DNA from: Marifrigoribacter sp047730175
GTDB lineage: Bacteria > Bacteroidota > Bacteroidia > Flavobacteriales > Flavobacteriaceae
DNA: 64,000 nt
Direction of reading: 5' to 3'
Assembly (NCBI RefSeq): GCF_047730175.1
Contig: NZ_CP159833.1
Span: 124,001-188,000, forward strand
Below the pieces are notes generated by a model. It had not been told where the DNA came from and did no database searches. It saw only the letters and a list, made by a program, of their open reading frames with translations. Position numbers and translations under genes: made by a program. Positions within the stretch are counted from its first letter, which is position 1; each line of letters begins with the position of its first letter. This document shows, one piece after another, positions 27,019-33,861 of the stretch.

Positions 27019-27227
27019 GCCTGCACATAACAACGTGTATAAAACATAGCTATTAAGGGCTTTTCGAGAGGTTTATGTGTATTTTCGAAGACCGCCAAAT
27101 TTTTAAATTTGGCTTTTAAAATAGAAAAGATAAAAACAAAACATAAAAATTCGGCTCTGTGTTAATCCGAAAAGTTAGCGTCTTTTTACACGCTACGTTT
27201 CATACACTAACCGTTGTAAAACATTTT
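27019..27227 (+). repeat. attC-like site 2 (between 319-aa and 162-aa cassettes)
   Basis: Right core GCCTGCACATAAC (27019-27031) matches the complement of GTTATGTGCAAGC at 12 of 13, the only difference being position 11. Next left core GTTGTAAAACATTTT is at 27213-27227. The body is nearly a copy of site 1: same GTGTATAAAACATAGC arm, same GCCAAATTTTTAAATTTGGC hairpin and same GCTACGTTTCATACAC arm. Spacers between core and arm are AAC on the left and TAACC on the right. Confidence 0.8.
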
Positions 27228-27237
27228 AAAAAAACCT

Positions 27238-27726
27238 ATGAGTAAAATTTTAACAGTATCCGTTTTGATATTCATTTCGTTTCTGACTTTGGGAAATTCG
27301 ACCGAATTGGTAACTCTTAATGAAACTGTATATGAGAAAAATTTAAATACTGTATCTGAATTTTATTTAGAGGAAAAAGAAATCCCTAAATCTTTTTTAA
27401 TAAGATTAGTCCCTGGAAATTATGCTGAATTCGGAATATATTATGCAACAACTGGACCTAACCACAAACTAGGAAAAACTAACTTTTTCTATGACACTAC
27501 TCGACTGATATTTGTTGAAGTAACTTCTGAAAAAAATAATGAATTTTATTTACCGAGTTTAAAACTGATAAGTTTCGCGGACGGAGAATACGCAGAGGAC
27601 TTTATTGAGTATTTAGAAATAATTATAAAAATGGACAAGGATAAATTTTGCAAATCCATAATTGGAAAAGAGTATGCAAATCGTAATCCTATTAAATATC
27701 ATTCGGAATCAAATAAGTGCGAATAA
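27238..27726 (+). CDS. Secreted 162-aa protein of unknown function (cassette 3)
   Basis: It has a Sec signal peptide (ILTVSVLIFISFLTLGNST, residues 4-22) and a small globular domain with no family I recognise (SFLIRLVPGNYAEFGIYYATTGPNHKLGK, then FIEYLEIIIKMDKDKFCKSIIG). Two cysteines near the C-terminus (Cys141 and the penultimate residue) could form a disulfide. It starts 25 bases inside the cassette, and the last base of its stop codon overlaps the right core. Confidence 0.65.
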   Translation: MSKILTVSVLIFISFLTLGNSTELVTLNETVYEKNLNTVSEFYLEEKEIPKSFLIRLVPGNYAEFGIYYATTGPNHKLGKTNFFYDTTRLIFVEVTSEKNNEFYLPSLKLISFADGEYAEDFIEYLEIIIKMDKDKFCKSIIGKEYANRNPIKYHSESNKCE

Positions 27727-27957
27727 AAACGTTTTACAACAAAGTATATAAAAAATAGGGCGAGATTTTAGATAATAGAAAGTTTCATCCAATTAATTAA
27801 CTATCTTGGTTTCTGATAAATCTGAACTCGCTTGCCTTGCTGATTCGCACGCGGCTCAATTTATTTTGAGGAAAGAAGATAAGTCTAGGTTTCGCCGCTT
27901 CAAGCCGCACGCTGCGCCAAGCCCTACTTTTCATATACAAACTCGTTGTATGCCATT
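27726..27957 (+). repeat. attC-like site 3 (between 162-aa and type IIG cassettes)
   Basis: Right core AAAACGTTTTACAAC (27726-27740) is the complement of the left core at 27213 except at position 11. Next left core GTTGTATGCCATT is at 27945-27957. The arms GTATATAAAAAATAGGGC and GCCCTACTTTTCATATAC pair at 16 of 18, and both differences are A opposite C on this strand. The long middle (about 27770-27915) has further GC-rich segments (GCGGCTC, GCCGC) that could form a terminal branch. No gene is present in this 262-base gap. Confidence 0.75.
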
Positions 27958-27988
27958 ACTGGAAACTGAAATAAATTAGAAAAAATAA

Positions 27989-30900
27989 ATGCCATTATAC
28001 CAAAACTCAGTACTTAAGAAATACCTAAAGCAACAAGACAGCGAAGCTGTTTCAAAAGCATTTAAAAAGTTTGCTAAATACTTTCACGATCCTAAAATAC
28101 AAGAGAATATTCGCTCGAGTAAAGAGGAAGAATACCAAGGTATTTTTCTAACTGAGTTGTTTTCTAAGATTTTGGGTTACACTATGAAACCAAATGCCAA
28201 TTTCAATTTGGTAGCAGAGTATAAGAATGAAAAAAACAGCAGAAAAGCTGATGGAGCAATTCTTAAAGACAATGAAGCATTAGGTGTAATTGAGTTAAAG
28301 GGTACAAATACTAAAGACTTAGAAAAAGTAAGACAACAAGCCTTTGATTATAAAGCAAACCAAACAGGTTGTGTTTATGTAATTACTTCCAATTTTGAGA
28401 AGATTCGTTTTTACATTAACAATGCTGTTGATTTTGAAGAGTTTGATTTGTTTACCATCAATCAAGAACGTTTTGAACTGCTTTACTTGTGTTTAGCCCA
28501 AGAGAACTTACTTAATAATGTCCCTTTAAAGATAAAAGAAGCTTCGGTACAAGAGGAAGAAGCAATTACCAAGCAATTTTATAAAGACTATTCTACCTTT
28601 AAAAGAGAGTTATTTAGAGATTTGGTAAAGCTCAATATGAAAAATGAGGTCTTTCGTGCTGAATTAAATATTGAAGATGCTGAAAGAGCGAACAAAAATA
28701 TTAAGCACAACTTATTTAAGAAATCACAAAAACTGATTGACCGTTTTCTGTTTATCTTTTTTGCAGAAGATAGGGGTTTATTGCCACCAAACTCTACCGT
28801 TAAGATATTAGAGCAATGGGATAAGCTAAAAGAGTTAGATGAAGTAGTGCCTTTGTATAGCCGATACAAAAAATACTTTAACTATTTAGATACAGGGCGA
28901 AAAGGAACAGATAAAACTGCTGAAATATTTGCCTATAACGGAGGTTTGTTTAAACCTGACCCTGTTTTAGACAGTTTAATAATTAGTGATGAATTATTAG
29001 CTAAACATACCAATGCTTTACAAGCCTACGATTTTGAAAGCCAAGTAGATGTGAACATACTGGGTCACATTTTTGAAAATTCACTCAACGAAATTGAAAG
29101 TGTAAATGCAGAAATTGAAGGAGGAGATTTTGACAAACAAACCAGTAAACGAAAAAAAGATGGTGTTTTTTATACACCAAAATACATAACCAAATACATA
29201 GTAGACAATACCGTTGGGAAGCTTTGTACTGAAAAGAAAACAGAATTAGGAGTTATAGAGGAAGAATACTTTAAAAGTAGAAAAGGACGAACTAAAGCGA
29301 AGTTAAAAGAGTTGATGGACAATTCTGAAGCTTACAGAGATTGGTTATTACAAATAACCATTTTAGACCCCGCTTGTGGTTCAGGTGCTTTCTTAAACCA
29401 AGCCTTAGATTTTTTAATAAAAGAACACCAGTATATTAGTGAATTACAAACCAACTTATTAGGTGGTGGTTTTGTGTTTCCGGATATTGAAAATACTGTA
29501 TTAGAGAACAATATTTTTGGTGTTGACTTAAACGAAGAATCCGTAGAAATAGCCAAACTCTCTTTATGGTTACGTACAGCACAACCACGAAGAAAACTTA
29601 ACAATTTAAGTAGCAACATAAAATGTGGTAATTCTTTAATTGACAGTAAATCTGTTGCAGGAGATAAAGCTTTTAAATGGGAAGAAGAGTTTAAAGAGAT
29701 ATTTGCTAAAGGTGGATTTGATGTTGTTATTGGAAATCCGCCATATGTAAGAGTTCAAGAGCTAGAACATGAAGAAATTGATTGGTATAAAAAAAATAAA
29801 ATTACAGCTTTTAAAAGGGTTGATATATCAATCATATTTTTTGAGCAAGCGGAAAAAATATTAAAAGATGGAGGAATACTTGCTTTCATAACCTCTAATC
29901 AATTTCAAAATGCGGAGTATGGGAAGAATATTAGAAAATTTATAGTTGAAAAATTGACAATTCAGAAAATAATAGATTTTGGTGACTTACCAATTTTTGA
30001 TGATGCTTTGACTTATGTAAGTATTTACAATTTATCTAAAGGTTTGCCTAAGGATTTTCTGTATAAAAAGATAAATAATATTGAGGTAGCGAAGACCGGA
30101 GACTATAATAGTTTTATTGAAATTGAAATTAAATCAATTGATGATTCGACTTGGCAATTAGTTTCTAAAAATGAAAGTAATTTATTAAATAAACTATCTA
30201 ATTTTAAAACATTAGGTGAAATTGGAAATGCATGGGCTGGGCTTTTTACTGGTTTAGATGAATTATTAATGTTCAATCCAGACGAGATTACATCTTTACC
30301 TATTGAAAAAGAACTTCTACTACCAATAATTAGAGCGGCTGACCCAATAAAATACGGCAAAGCTAGCCCAAGTAAATATGTTTTATACCCATATAAAGAA
30401 GTGGGTGATAAAACTGTAGTATTAAGTGAGGAGGAGTTAATAAATGAATATCCTAATGCTTTTGCCTATTTAAATCAGCATAAAGAAAGACTTCAACAAA
30501 GAAAGGATTCAAGAAAAACTTTTGCTGATAGAAAAGATTGGTATGCTTTAACTAGATTCGGAAGAAAGACAATTTTTAATCGTCCTAAAATTGTTAGCCC
30601 AGGTGAAGTAAAAGGACATAAATTTTCCATTGACACTACTGGTAGTGGATTTAGTTGTGCTAGAGTTTTTGCCATTACGGCTGAAAATAATTACCCGCTC
30701 ACTGGCCTTATGGCATTGTTAAATTCATCTTTAATTAAGTTTTTCTTACAAAGATTAGCGCCTGTCAAAGCTGGCGGGTATTTTTCATACTCATCTAATG
30801 TCTTAAATCAGGTGCCAATTATTGCTACAATACCAATTGAATTTTTAGATAAAATTGATGTTATAATAAGTTTAAATGAAAAGTTTGAGACAATAAACAA

Positions 30901-31204
30901 TTCATATATAAAATACCTAACCTCACAATTTTGTGAAATAGTACTCCAGAAAAAACTCCAAAAATGGTACGAGTTAGAGTTTGGAGAATTTATAAAAGAA
31001 TTGAATAAAGCCATTAAAAAAGTAGGAGGGGAAAAGCTTACCAAAACAGATGAAATGGAGTGGATGGATGTTTTTGAAACCAAAAAAGCAGAAGCACAAA
31101 CCCTAAAAGTTGAAATTGATAAAACAGATGCTGAAATAGACCAAATGGTTTATGAGCTTTATAAATTAACAGATAAGGAAATACAAATAGTTGAAAATAA
31201 TTAA
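27989..31204 (+). CDS. Type IIG restriction-modification enzyme (fused endonuclease and methyltransferase, cassette 4)
   Basis: A 1071-residue single-chain restriction-modification protein. The N-terminal domain has a PD-(D/E)xK-type nuclease: KADGAI near Asp88 and VIELKGT with Glu102 and Lys104. A helical linker follows (about 190-390). The adenine-N6 methyltransferase has motif I DPACGSGAFLNQ near 460 and motif IV GNPPYVRVQEL near 582-592. The C-terminal part from about 720 looks like a TaqI/Eco57I-type target-recognition domain, ending in a coiled coil. One polypeptide should both cut and methylate host DNA. Its stop codon directly abuts the right core, making this an unusually large (3.3 kb) cassette. 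Confidence 0.88.
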   Translation: MPLYQNSVLKKYLKQQDSEAVSKAFKKFAKYFHDPKIQENIRSSKEEEYQGIFLTELFSKILGYTMKPNANFNLVAEYKNEKNSRKADGAILKDNEALGVIELKGTNTKDLEKVRQQAFDYKANQTGCVYVITSNFEKIRFYINNAVDFEEFDLFTINQERFELLYLCLAQENLLNNVPLKIKEASVQEEEAITKQFYKDYSTFKRELFRDLVKLNMKNEVFRAELNIEDAERANKNIKHNLFKKSQKLIDRFLFIFFAEDRGLLPPNSTVKILEQWDKLKELDEVVPLYSRYKKYFNYLDTGRKGTDKTAEIFAYNGGLFKPDPVLDSLIISDELLAKHTNALQAYDFESQVDVNILGHIFENSLNEIESVNAEIEGGDFDKQTSKRKKDGVFYTPKYITKYIVDNTVGKLCTEKKTELGVIEEEYFKSRKGRTKAKLKELMDNSEAYRDWLLQITILDPACGSGAFLNQALDFLIKEHQYISELQTNLLGGGFVFPDIENTVLENNIFGVDLNEESVEIAKLSLWLRTAQPRRKLNNLSSNIKCGNSLIDSKSVAGDKAFKWEEEFKEIFAKGGFDVVIGNPPYVRVQELEHEEIDWYKKNKITAFKRVDISIIFFEQAEKILKDGGILAFITSNQFQNAEYGKNIRKFIVEKLTIQKIIDFGDLPIFDDALTYVSIYNLSKGLPKDFLYKKINNIEVAKTGDYNSFIEIEIKSIDDSTWQLVSKNESNLLNKLSNFKTLGEIGNAWAGLFTGLDELLMFNPDEITSLPIEKELLLPIIRAADPIKYGKASPSKYVLYPYKEVGDKTVVLSEEELINEYPNAFAYLNQHKERLQQRKDSRKTFADRKDWYALTRFGRKTIFNRPKIVSPGEVKGHKFSIDTTGSGFSCARVFAITAENNYPLTGLMALLNSSLIKFFLQRLAPVKAGGYFSYSSNVLNQVPIIATIPIEFLDKIDVIISLNEKFETINNSYIKYLTSQFCEIVLQKKLQKWYELEFGEFIKELNKAIKKVGGEKLTKTDEMEWMDVFETKKAEAQTLKVEIDKTDAEIDQMVYELYKLTDKEIQIVENN

Positions 31205-31284
31205 AACGGCATACAACAATGTGTATAGTGCATAGCACCCTTCGGGATGCTACGACACCATACACTGAACGTTGTGCGTTATAC
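31205..31284 (+). repeat. attC-like site 4, minimal form (between type IIG and hydrolase cassettes)
   Basis: Right core AACGGCATACAAC (31205-31217) pairs with GTTGTATGCCATT at 27945 except at position 11. Next left core GTTGTGCGTTATAC is at 31271. The 53-base body is one hairpin: GTGTATAGTGCATAGCACCC, loop TTCG, then GGATGCTACGACACCATAC. The three substitutions in the stem are A.C on this strand and G.T on the other; one base is bulged. This is the simplest example of the site. Confidence 0.82.
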
Positions 31285-31353
31285 GGGAAAATCAATAATA
31301 TAAAAATGGGAAAGCCGAGAACTATCGAAAATAGGCAACAAATAAACATCATT

Positions 31354-32496
31354 ATGAAAAAAATAATAATATTCTTTTTCTTTGCATCTATTTGCAATGT
31401 GTATTCACAGTTTGAAAAAATAGAAACATTCCAGAAAAATCTTATTGAAGATGAAATTACTGGAAGTAATGTTGCTCTCGTTTTTAAAGATGGCGAGGTA
31501 CGATACCATCATATAGAAAACACCAATAATCCGCACGGAAAAGCAATTGACAAAAATTCTATATTTCCATTATGGTCTTCGTCAAAACCCATTACCATTG
31601 TAGCAATGATGATACTGCATGAAAGAGGGCTTATTAATTTTGAAGATAAAGTCTCTAAATATATTCCAGAATTTGAAAATCTTAAATGTAAAGGAGATGA
31701 CGGAATTTACAAATGCAAGAAAGATTTAACCTTATTTCATTTAATGACACATAGATCTGGATACACATATTACGGAAATCCAAGATTATTCATAAATACT
31801 TTAAAATATGATAATCTAAAAGACTTTGCTTCTGATGTTGCAAATCAACCGGTAGAGTTTGAGCCTGGTCTAAAATACGAATATGGTATTAATATGGCAA
31901 TACTTGGAAGAGTAGCGGAAGTTGTATCAAACAAAAATTTTTATGAATTTTTAAAATATGAGATTTTTGATCCCCTTAACATGGATCAAACAAAATTTCA
32001 TTTAACAGAAAGTGACAGAGAAAATTTTCAACCATTGTATATTAACAATGAAACTATGAAGGGTTTTACGAATGATCAAGACGAGCTTAGCTATGACATT
32101 AACAATAAAGCATATTTTGGTGGTGAGGGTTTGGTTTCTACATTAAATGACTTTTCAAATTTTTGCCAGATGTTATTAAATGGAGGAACATTTAAAGAGC
32201 AAAAAATTATATCACAAAAAAGTATCGATATGATGACAAAGTCTTATTCATTAAACCCTTATGACGATGGTTTTGATCAAGGTTTTGGTCTTTTTGTTTT
32301 AAAACACCCCGATATTGACGGAACAAATTCACCAAAAGGTGTCTTTGGATGGCCTGGTTATCATAATACTCATTTTTGGATTGATCCAGAAAATAATCTA
32401 TTCGGTATATTTATGACTAGAGAACAAGTTTTTGAAGAGGTAATTCATAAAGGAATTAGAAAGTCGGTATACGAATCATTAAAAAGTGAGAAGTAA
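31354..32496 (+). CDS. Beta-lactamase-fold serine hydrolase, secreted (cassette 5)
   Basis: A 380-residue serine hydrolase with Sec signal peptide (IIIFFFFASICNVYSQ, residues 4-19). The SxxK motif lies in WSSSKPITIVAMMIL near 75-89. The second motif tyrosine is in YEYGINMAILGR and the third-motif region near FGLFVLKHP/VFGWPGYHNTHFWID. The family contains esterases, D-aminopeptidases and class C beta-lactamases. The start at 31354 is chosen because in-frame codons at 31219 and 31306 would extend over the cassette boundary or bury the signal peptide. Substrate unknown. Confidence 0.82.
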   Translation: MKKIIIFFFFASICNVYSQFEKIETFQKNLIEDEITGSNVALVFKDGEVRYHHIENTNNPHGKAIDKNSIFPLWSSSKPITIVAMMILHERGLINFEDKVSKYIPEFENLKCKGDDGIYKCKKDLTLFHLMTHRSGYTYYGNPRLFINTLKYDNLKDFASDVANQPVEFEPGLKYEYGINMAILGRVAEVVSNKNFYEFLKYEIFDPLNMDQTKFHLTESDRENFQPLYINNETMKGFTNDQDELSYDINNKAYFGGEGLVSTLNDFSNFCQMLLNGGTFKEQKIISQKSIDMMTKSYSLNPYDDGFDQGFGLFVLKHPDIDGTNSPKGVFGWPGYHNTHFWIDPENNLFGIFMTREQVFEEVIHKGIRKSVYESLKSEK

Positions 32497-32560
32497 TATC
32501 GTTTAAAATAATAAGAATTGGTGCTACAAATATTTATGGCCCAAATTAAATTAGAAGTAC

Positions 32561-32704
32561 GAACGCACAACACGGTATATAATTTATTGCTAATTCTAGC
32601 TTACTTACGAAAGTCCTCGCGGACTTTCTTGGTCGGTAATTATTTACTAAATTAGTTGCTTGAAACACGCAACAAACCATATACAACAACGTTGTGCAAC
32701 ATAT
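32561..32704 (+). repeat. attC-like site 5 (between hydrolase and SRPBCC cassettes)
   Basis: Right core GAACGCACAAC (32561-32571) pairs with GTTGTGCGTT at 31271; one base is inserted at position 11. Next left core GTTGTGCAACATAT is at 32691-32704. Arms GTATATAATTTATTGC and GCAACAAACCATATAC differ at three positions, all A opposite C on this strand. The tip has the perfect hairpin AAAGTCC-TCGC-GGACTTT (32610-32627), shared with site 6. Confidence 0.78.
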
Positions 32705-32739
32705 AGAAAAATCCGTATTTACATTAAAAACTGAATAAA

Positions 32740-33234
32740 TTGAAAGTACTTAATATCCATCAAAGAACATTAAATCAACCGAAAAGTAAAATTGCGGAAT
32801 TATTGAAAACATTATCAACCGAAAACGACAGAATTTGGCCAAAAGAGAAATGGCCAGAAATGAAATTTAAAGATGGAATTAAGGTTGGAGCGAAAGGTGG
32901 ACACGGACCGATAAGGTATTCAGTTGAGAAATATAATCCGAATGAAATTATTCAATTTCGTTTTTCAAAACCAAAAGGGTTTAATGGAATTCATAAATTC
33001 GAGATAAAGGAATTGGATAAACAAAAAACGGAAATCAAGCACACGATTGAGATGACTACCAAAGGAAAAGGAACATTAATTTGGTCTTTTGCAATACACT
33101 CATTACATAACGCTTTGATTGAAGATGGATTTGACAAAATTGAGAATAATTTTTCTGGAGACCAAAAGTCAAGTAGTTGGAATTTTTGGGTAAAATTTAT
33201 AAGAAAGCAAATGACAAAAAGAAAAAATAAATAA
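32740..33234 (+). CDS. SRPBCC family protein (cassette 6)
   Basis: A 164-residue protein of the SRPBCC/polyketide-cyclase superfamily. It opens LKVLNIHQRTLNQPKSKIAELLKTL, then WPMEKWP-like text (WPKEKWPEMKF), VGAKGGHGPIRYSVEKYNPNEIIQFRFS, and ends with a C-terminal amphipathic helix (IHSLHNALIEDGFDKIENNF). The start is a TTG codon, 49 bases inside the cassette; no ATG is available before the conserved region. Such folds bind small hydrophobic ligands; the ligand is unknown. Confidence 0.75.
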   Translation: MKVLNIHQRTLNQPKSKIAELLKTLSTENDRIWPKEKWPEMKFKDGIKVGAKGGHGPIRYSVEKYNPNEIIQFRFSKPKGFNGIHKFEIKELDKQKTEIKHTIEMTTKGKGTLIWSFAIHSLHNALIEDGFDKIENNFSGDQKSSSWNFWVKFIRKQMTKRKNK

Positions 33235-33243
33235 AAGAATAAA

Positions 33244-33389
33244 ATACGTTGCACAACACCGTGTATAATTAATGGCTAGTTGTCGCCTACTTACGAAAAT
33301 CCTCGCGGATTTTTTAAGTAGGTTTTTATTTATTAAATTACGTGCTTATCCACGCAACTAACTATACACAACAACGTTGTGTAGCATTT
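33244..33389 (+). repeat. attC-like site 6 (between SRPBCC and PH-domain cassettes)
   Basis: Right core ATACGTTGCACAAC (33244-33257) is the complement of GTTGTGCAACATAT except at position 11. Next left core GTTGTGTAGCATTT is at 33376-33389. Arms GTGTATAATTAATGGC and the complement of its right partner differ by two A/G changes plus one other. The tip hairpin spans 33286-33322 with CCTACTTA and TAAGTAGG outside AAAATCC-TCGC-GGATTTT, a compensated relative of the site 5 tip. Confidence 0.78.
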
Positions 33390-33416
33390 AAACTAAAACG
33401 AGAAAAAGAAAATTCT

Positions 33417-33845
33417 ATGACAAAAAAATATCCATCGAAAGTTTCTTATGGACTACTGACTTTTATGTTCTTGGTGTTTTATGGACCATTAGTTCCTAGT
33501 TTAATTAATGGAAGATTTAATGTGAAATCGATTGGATTTTTGGCGATTCTTACATTAATCTTTGCTTTCATTGCACATCTATTTTTAAAAACAGAATACA
33601 CGATTGACAATGATAAACTGAAAATTAAATGTGGGTTATTTTCATTTAAACCGATTGACATTAATGAAATAAGAGTAATAACTAAAACCAAAAGTATAAT
33701 ATCATCACCTGCACCATCATTTGACCGAATTGAATTAAAATATGGAGAATTTAATGAGGTAATAATTTCACCAAAAGACAAATTTCAATTTGCAAAAGAT
33801 TTGACTAGAATAAATCAGAAAATCAAAAACGAATTAATTGAATAA
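33417..33845 (+). CDS. Bacterial PH-domain membrane protein (cassette 7)
   Basis: A 142-residue protein with two membrane helices (SYGLLTFMFLVFYGPLVPSLI about 8-28 and IGFLAILTLIFAFIAHLFL about 38-56). A bacterial PH-like domain follows (TEYTIDNDKLKIKCGLFSFKPIDINEIRVITKT, then FDRIELKYGEFNEVIISP). The start at 33417 is preferred, because an in-frame codon at 33342 lies before the cassette boundary at 33376. The stop codon's last base is the first base of the right core. Function unknown. Confidence 0.78.
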   Translation: MTKKYPSKVSYGLLTFMFLVFYGPLVPSLINGRFNVKSIGFLAILTLIFAFIAHLFLKTEYTIDNDKLKIKCGLFSFKPIDINEIRVITKTKSIISSPAPSFDRIELKYGEFNEVIISPKDKFQFAKDLTRINQKIKNELIE

Positions 33846-33858
33846 AACGCTACACAAC
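33845..33858 (+). repeat. Right end core of the last cassette, no stem-loop body
   Basis: AAACGCTACACAAC is the complement of the left core GTTGTGTAGCATTT at 33376 except for position 11. Unlike all other sites it is followed not by a GTGTAT arm but directly by AATGGCTACAAG, the remnant of a DUF2975 gene. The array therefore stops exactly at the right core. Confidence 0.75.
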
Positions 33859-33861
33859 AAT

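Larger units (their letters stand above)
24660..33858 (+). mobile_element. Integron-like array of single-gene cassettes without an integrase
   Basis: Seven clear cassettes and one decayed one follow head to tail. Boundaries as (left GTT to right AAC): 25198-25813, 25996-27031, 27213-27740, 27945-31217, 31271-32571, 32691-33257 and 33376-33858; the decayed one is 24660-25187. Each clear cassette has one + strand gene starting 24-83 bases inside the left end and stopping 0-65 bases before the right end. The left end reads GTT-N7-A and the right end is its reverse complement over 10-15 bases. Folded bodies of 53-204 bases separate them. The organisation is that of integron cassettes with attC sites, but the cores are not GTTRRRY and no tyrosine recombinase gene is in the window. 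Confidence 0.8.

Noticed and set aside
31219..31353. Upstream start for the cassette serine hydrolase
   Set aside because: It would start inside site 4, before the cassette boundary at 31271, and bury the signal peptide.
31038..31397. 119-codon - strand frame
   Set aside because: It overlaps the end of the type IIG gene, site 4 and the start of the hydrolase, and is a shadow of all three.
33342..33416. Upstream start for the PH-domain protein
   Set aside because: It lies before the left core at 33376, so the extra residues would come from the site body.
24660..33858. CRISPR array
   Set aside because: Repeats are 80-230 bases apart by whole genes of 0.4-3.2 kb, not by short spacers, and no cas genes are present.
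24660..33858. Composite transposon or insertion sequences with terminal inverted repeats
   Set aside because: Each inverted end pair is specific to its cassette, no transposase is encoded and no target-site duplications were seen.
24660..33858. Ordinary integron with canonical attC sites
   Set aside because: Cores such as GTTGTGC and GTTATGT do not fit GTTRRRY, and there is no intI or attI. I describe it as integron-like instead.
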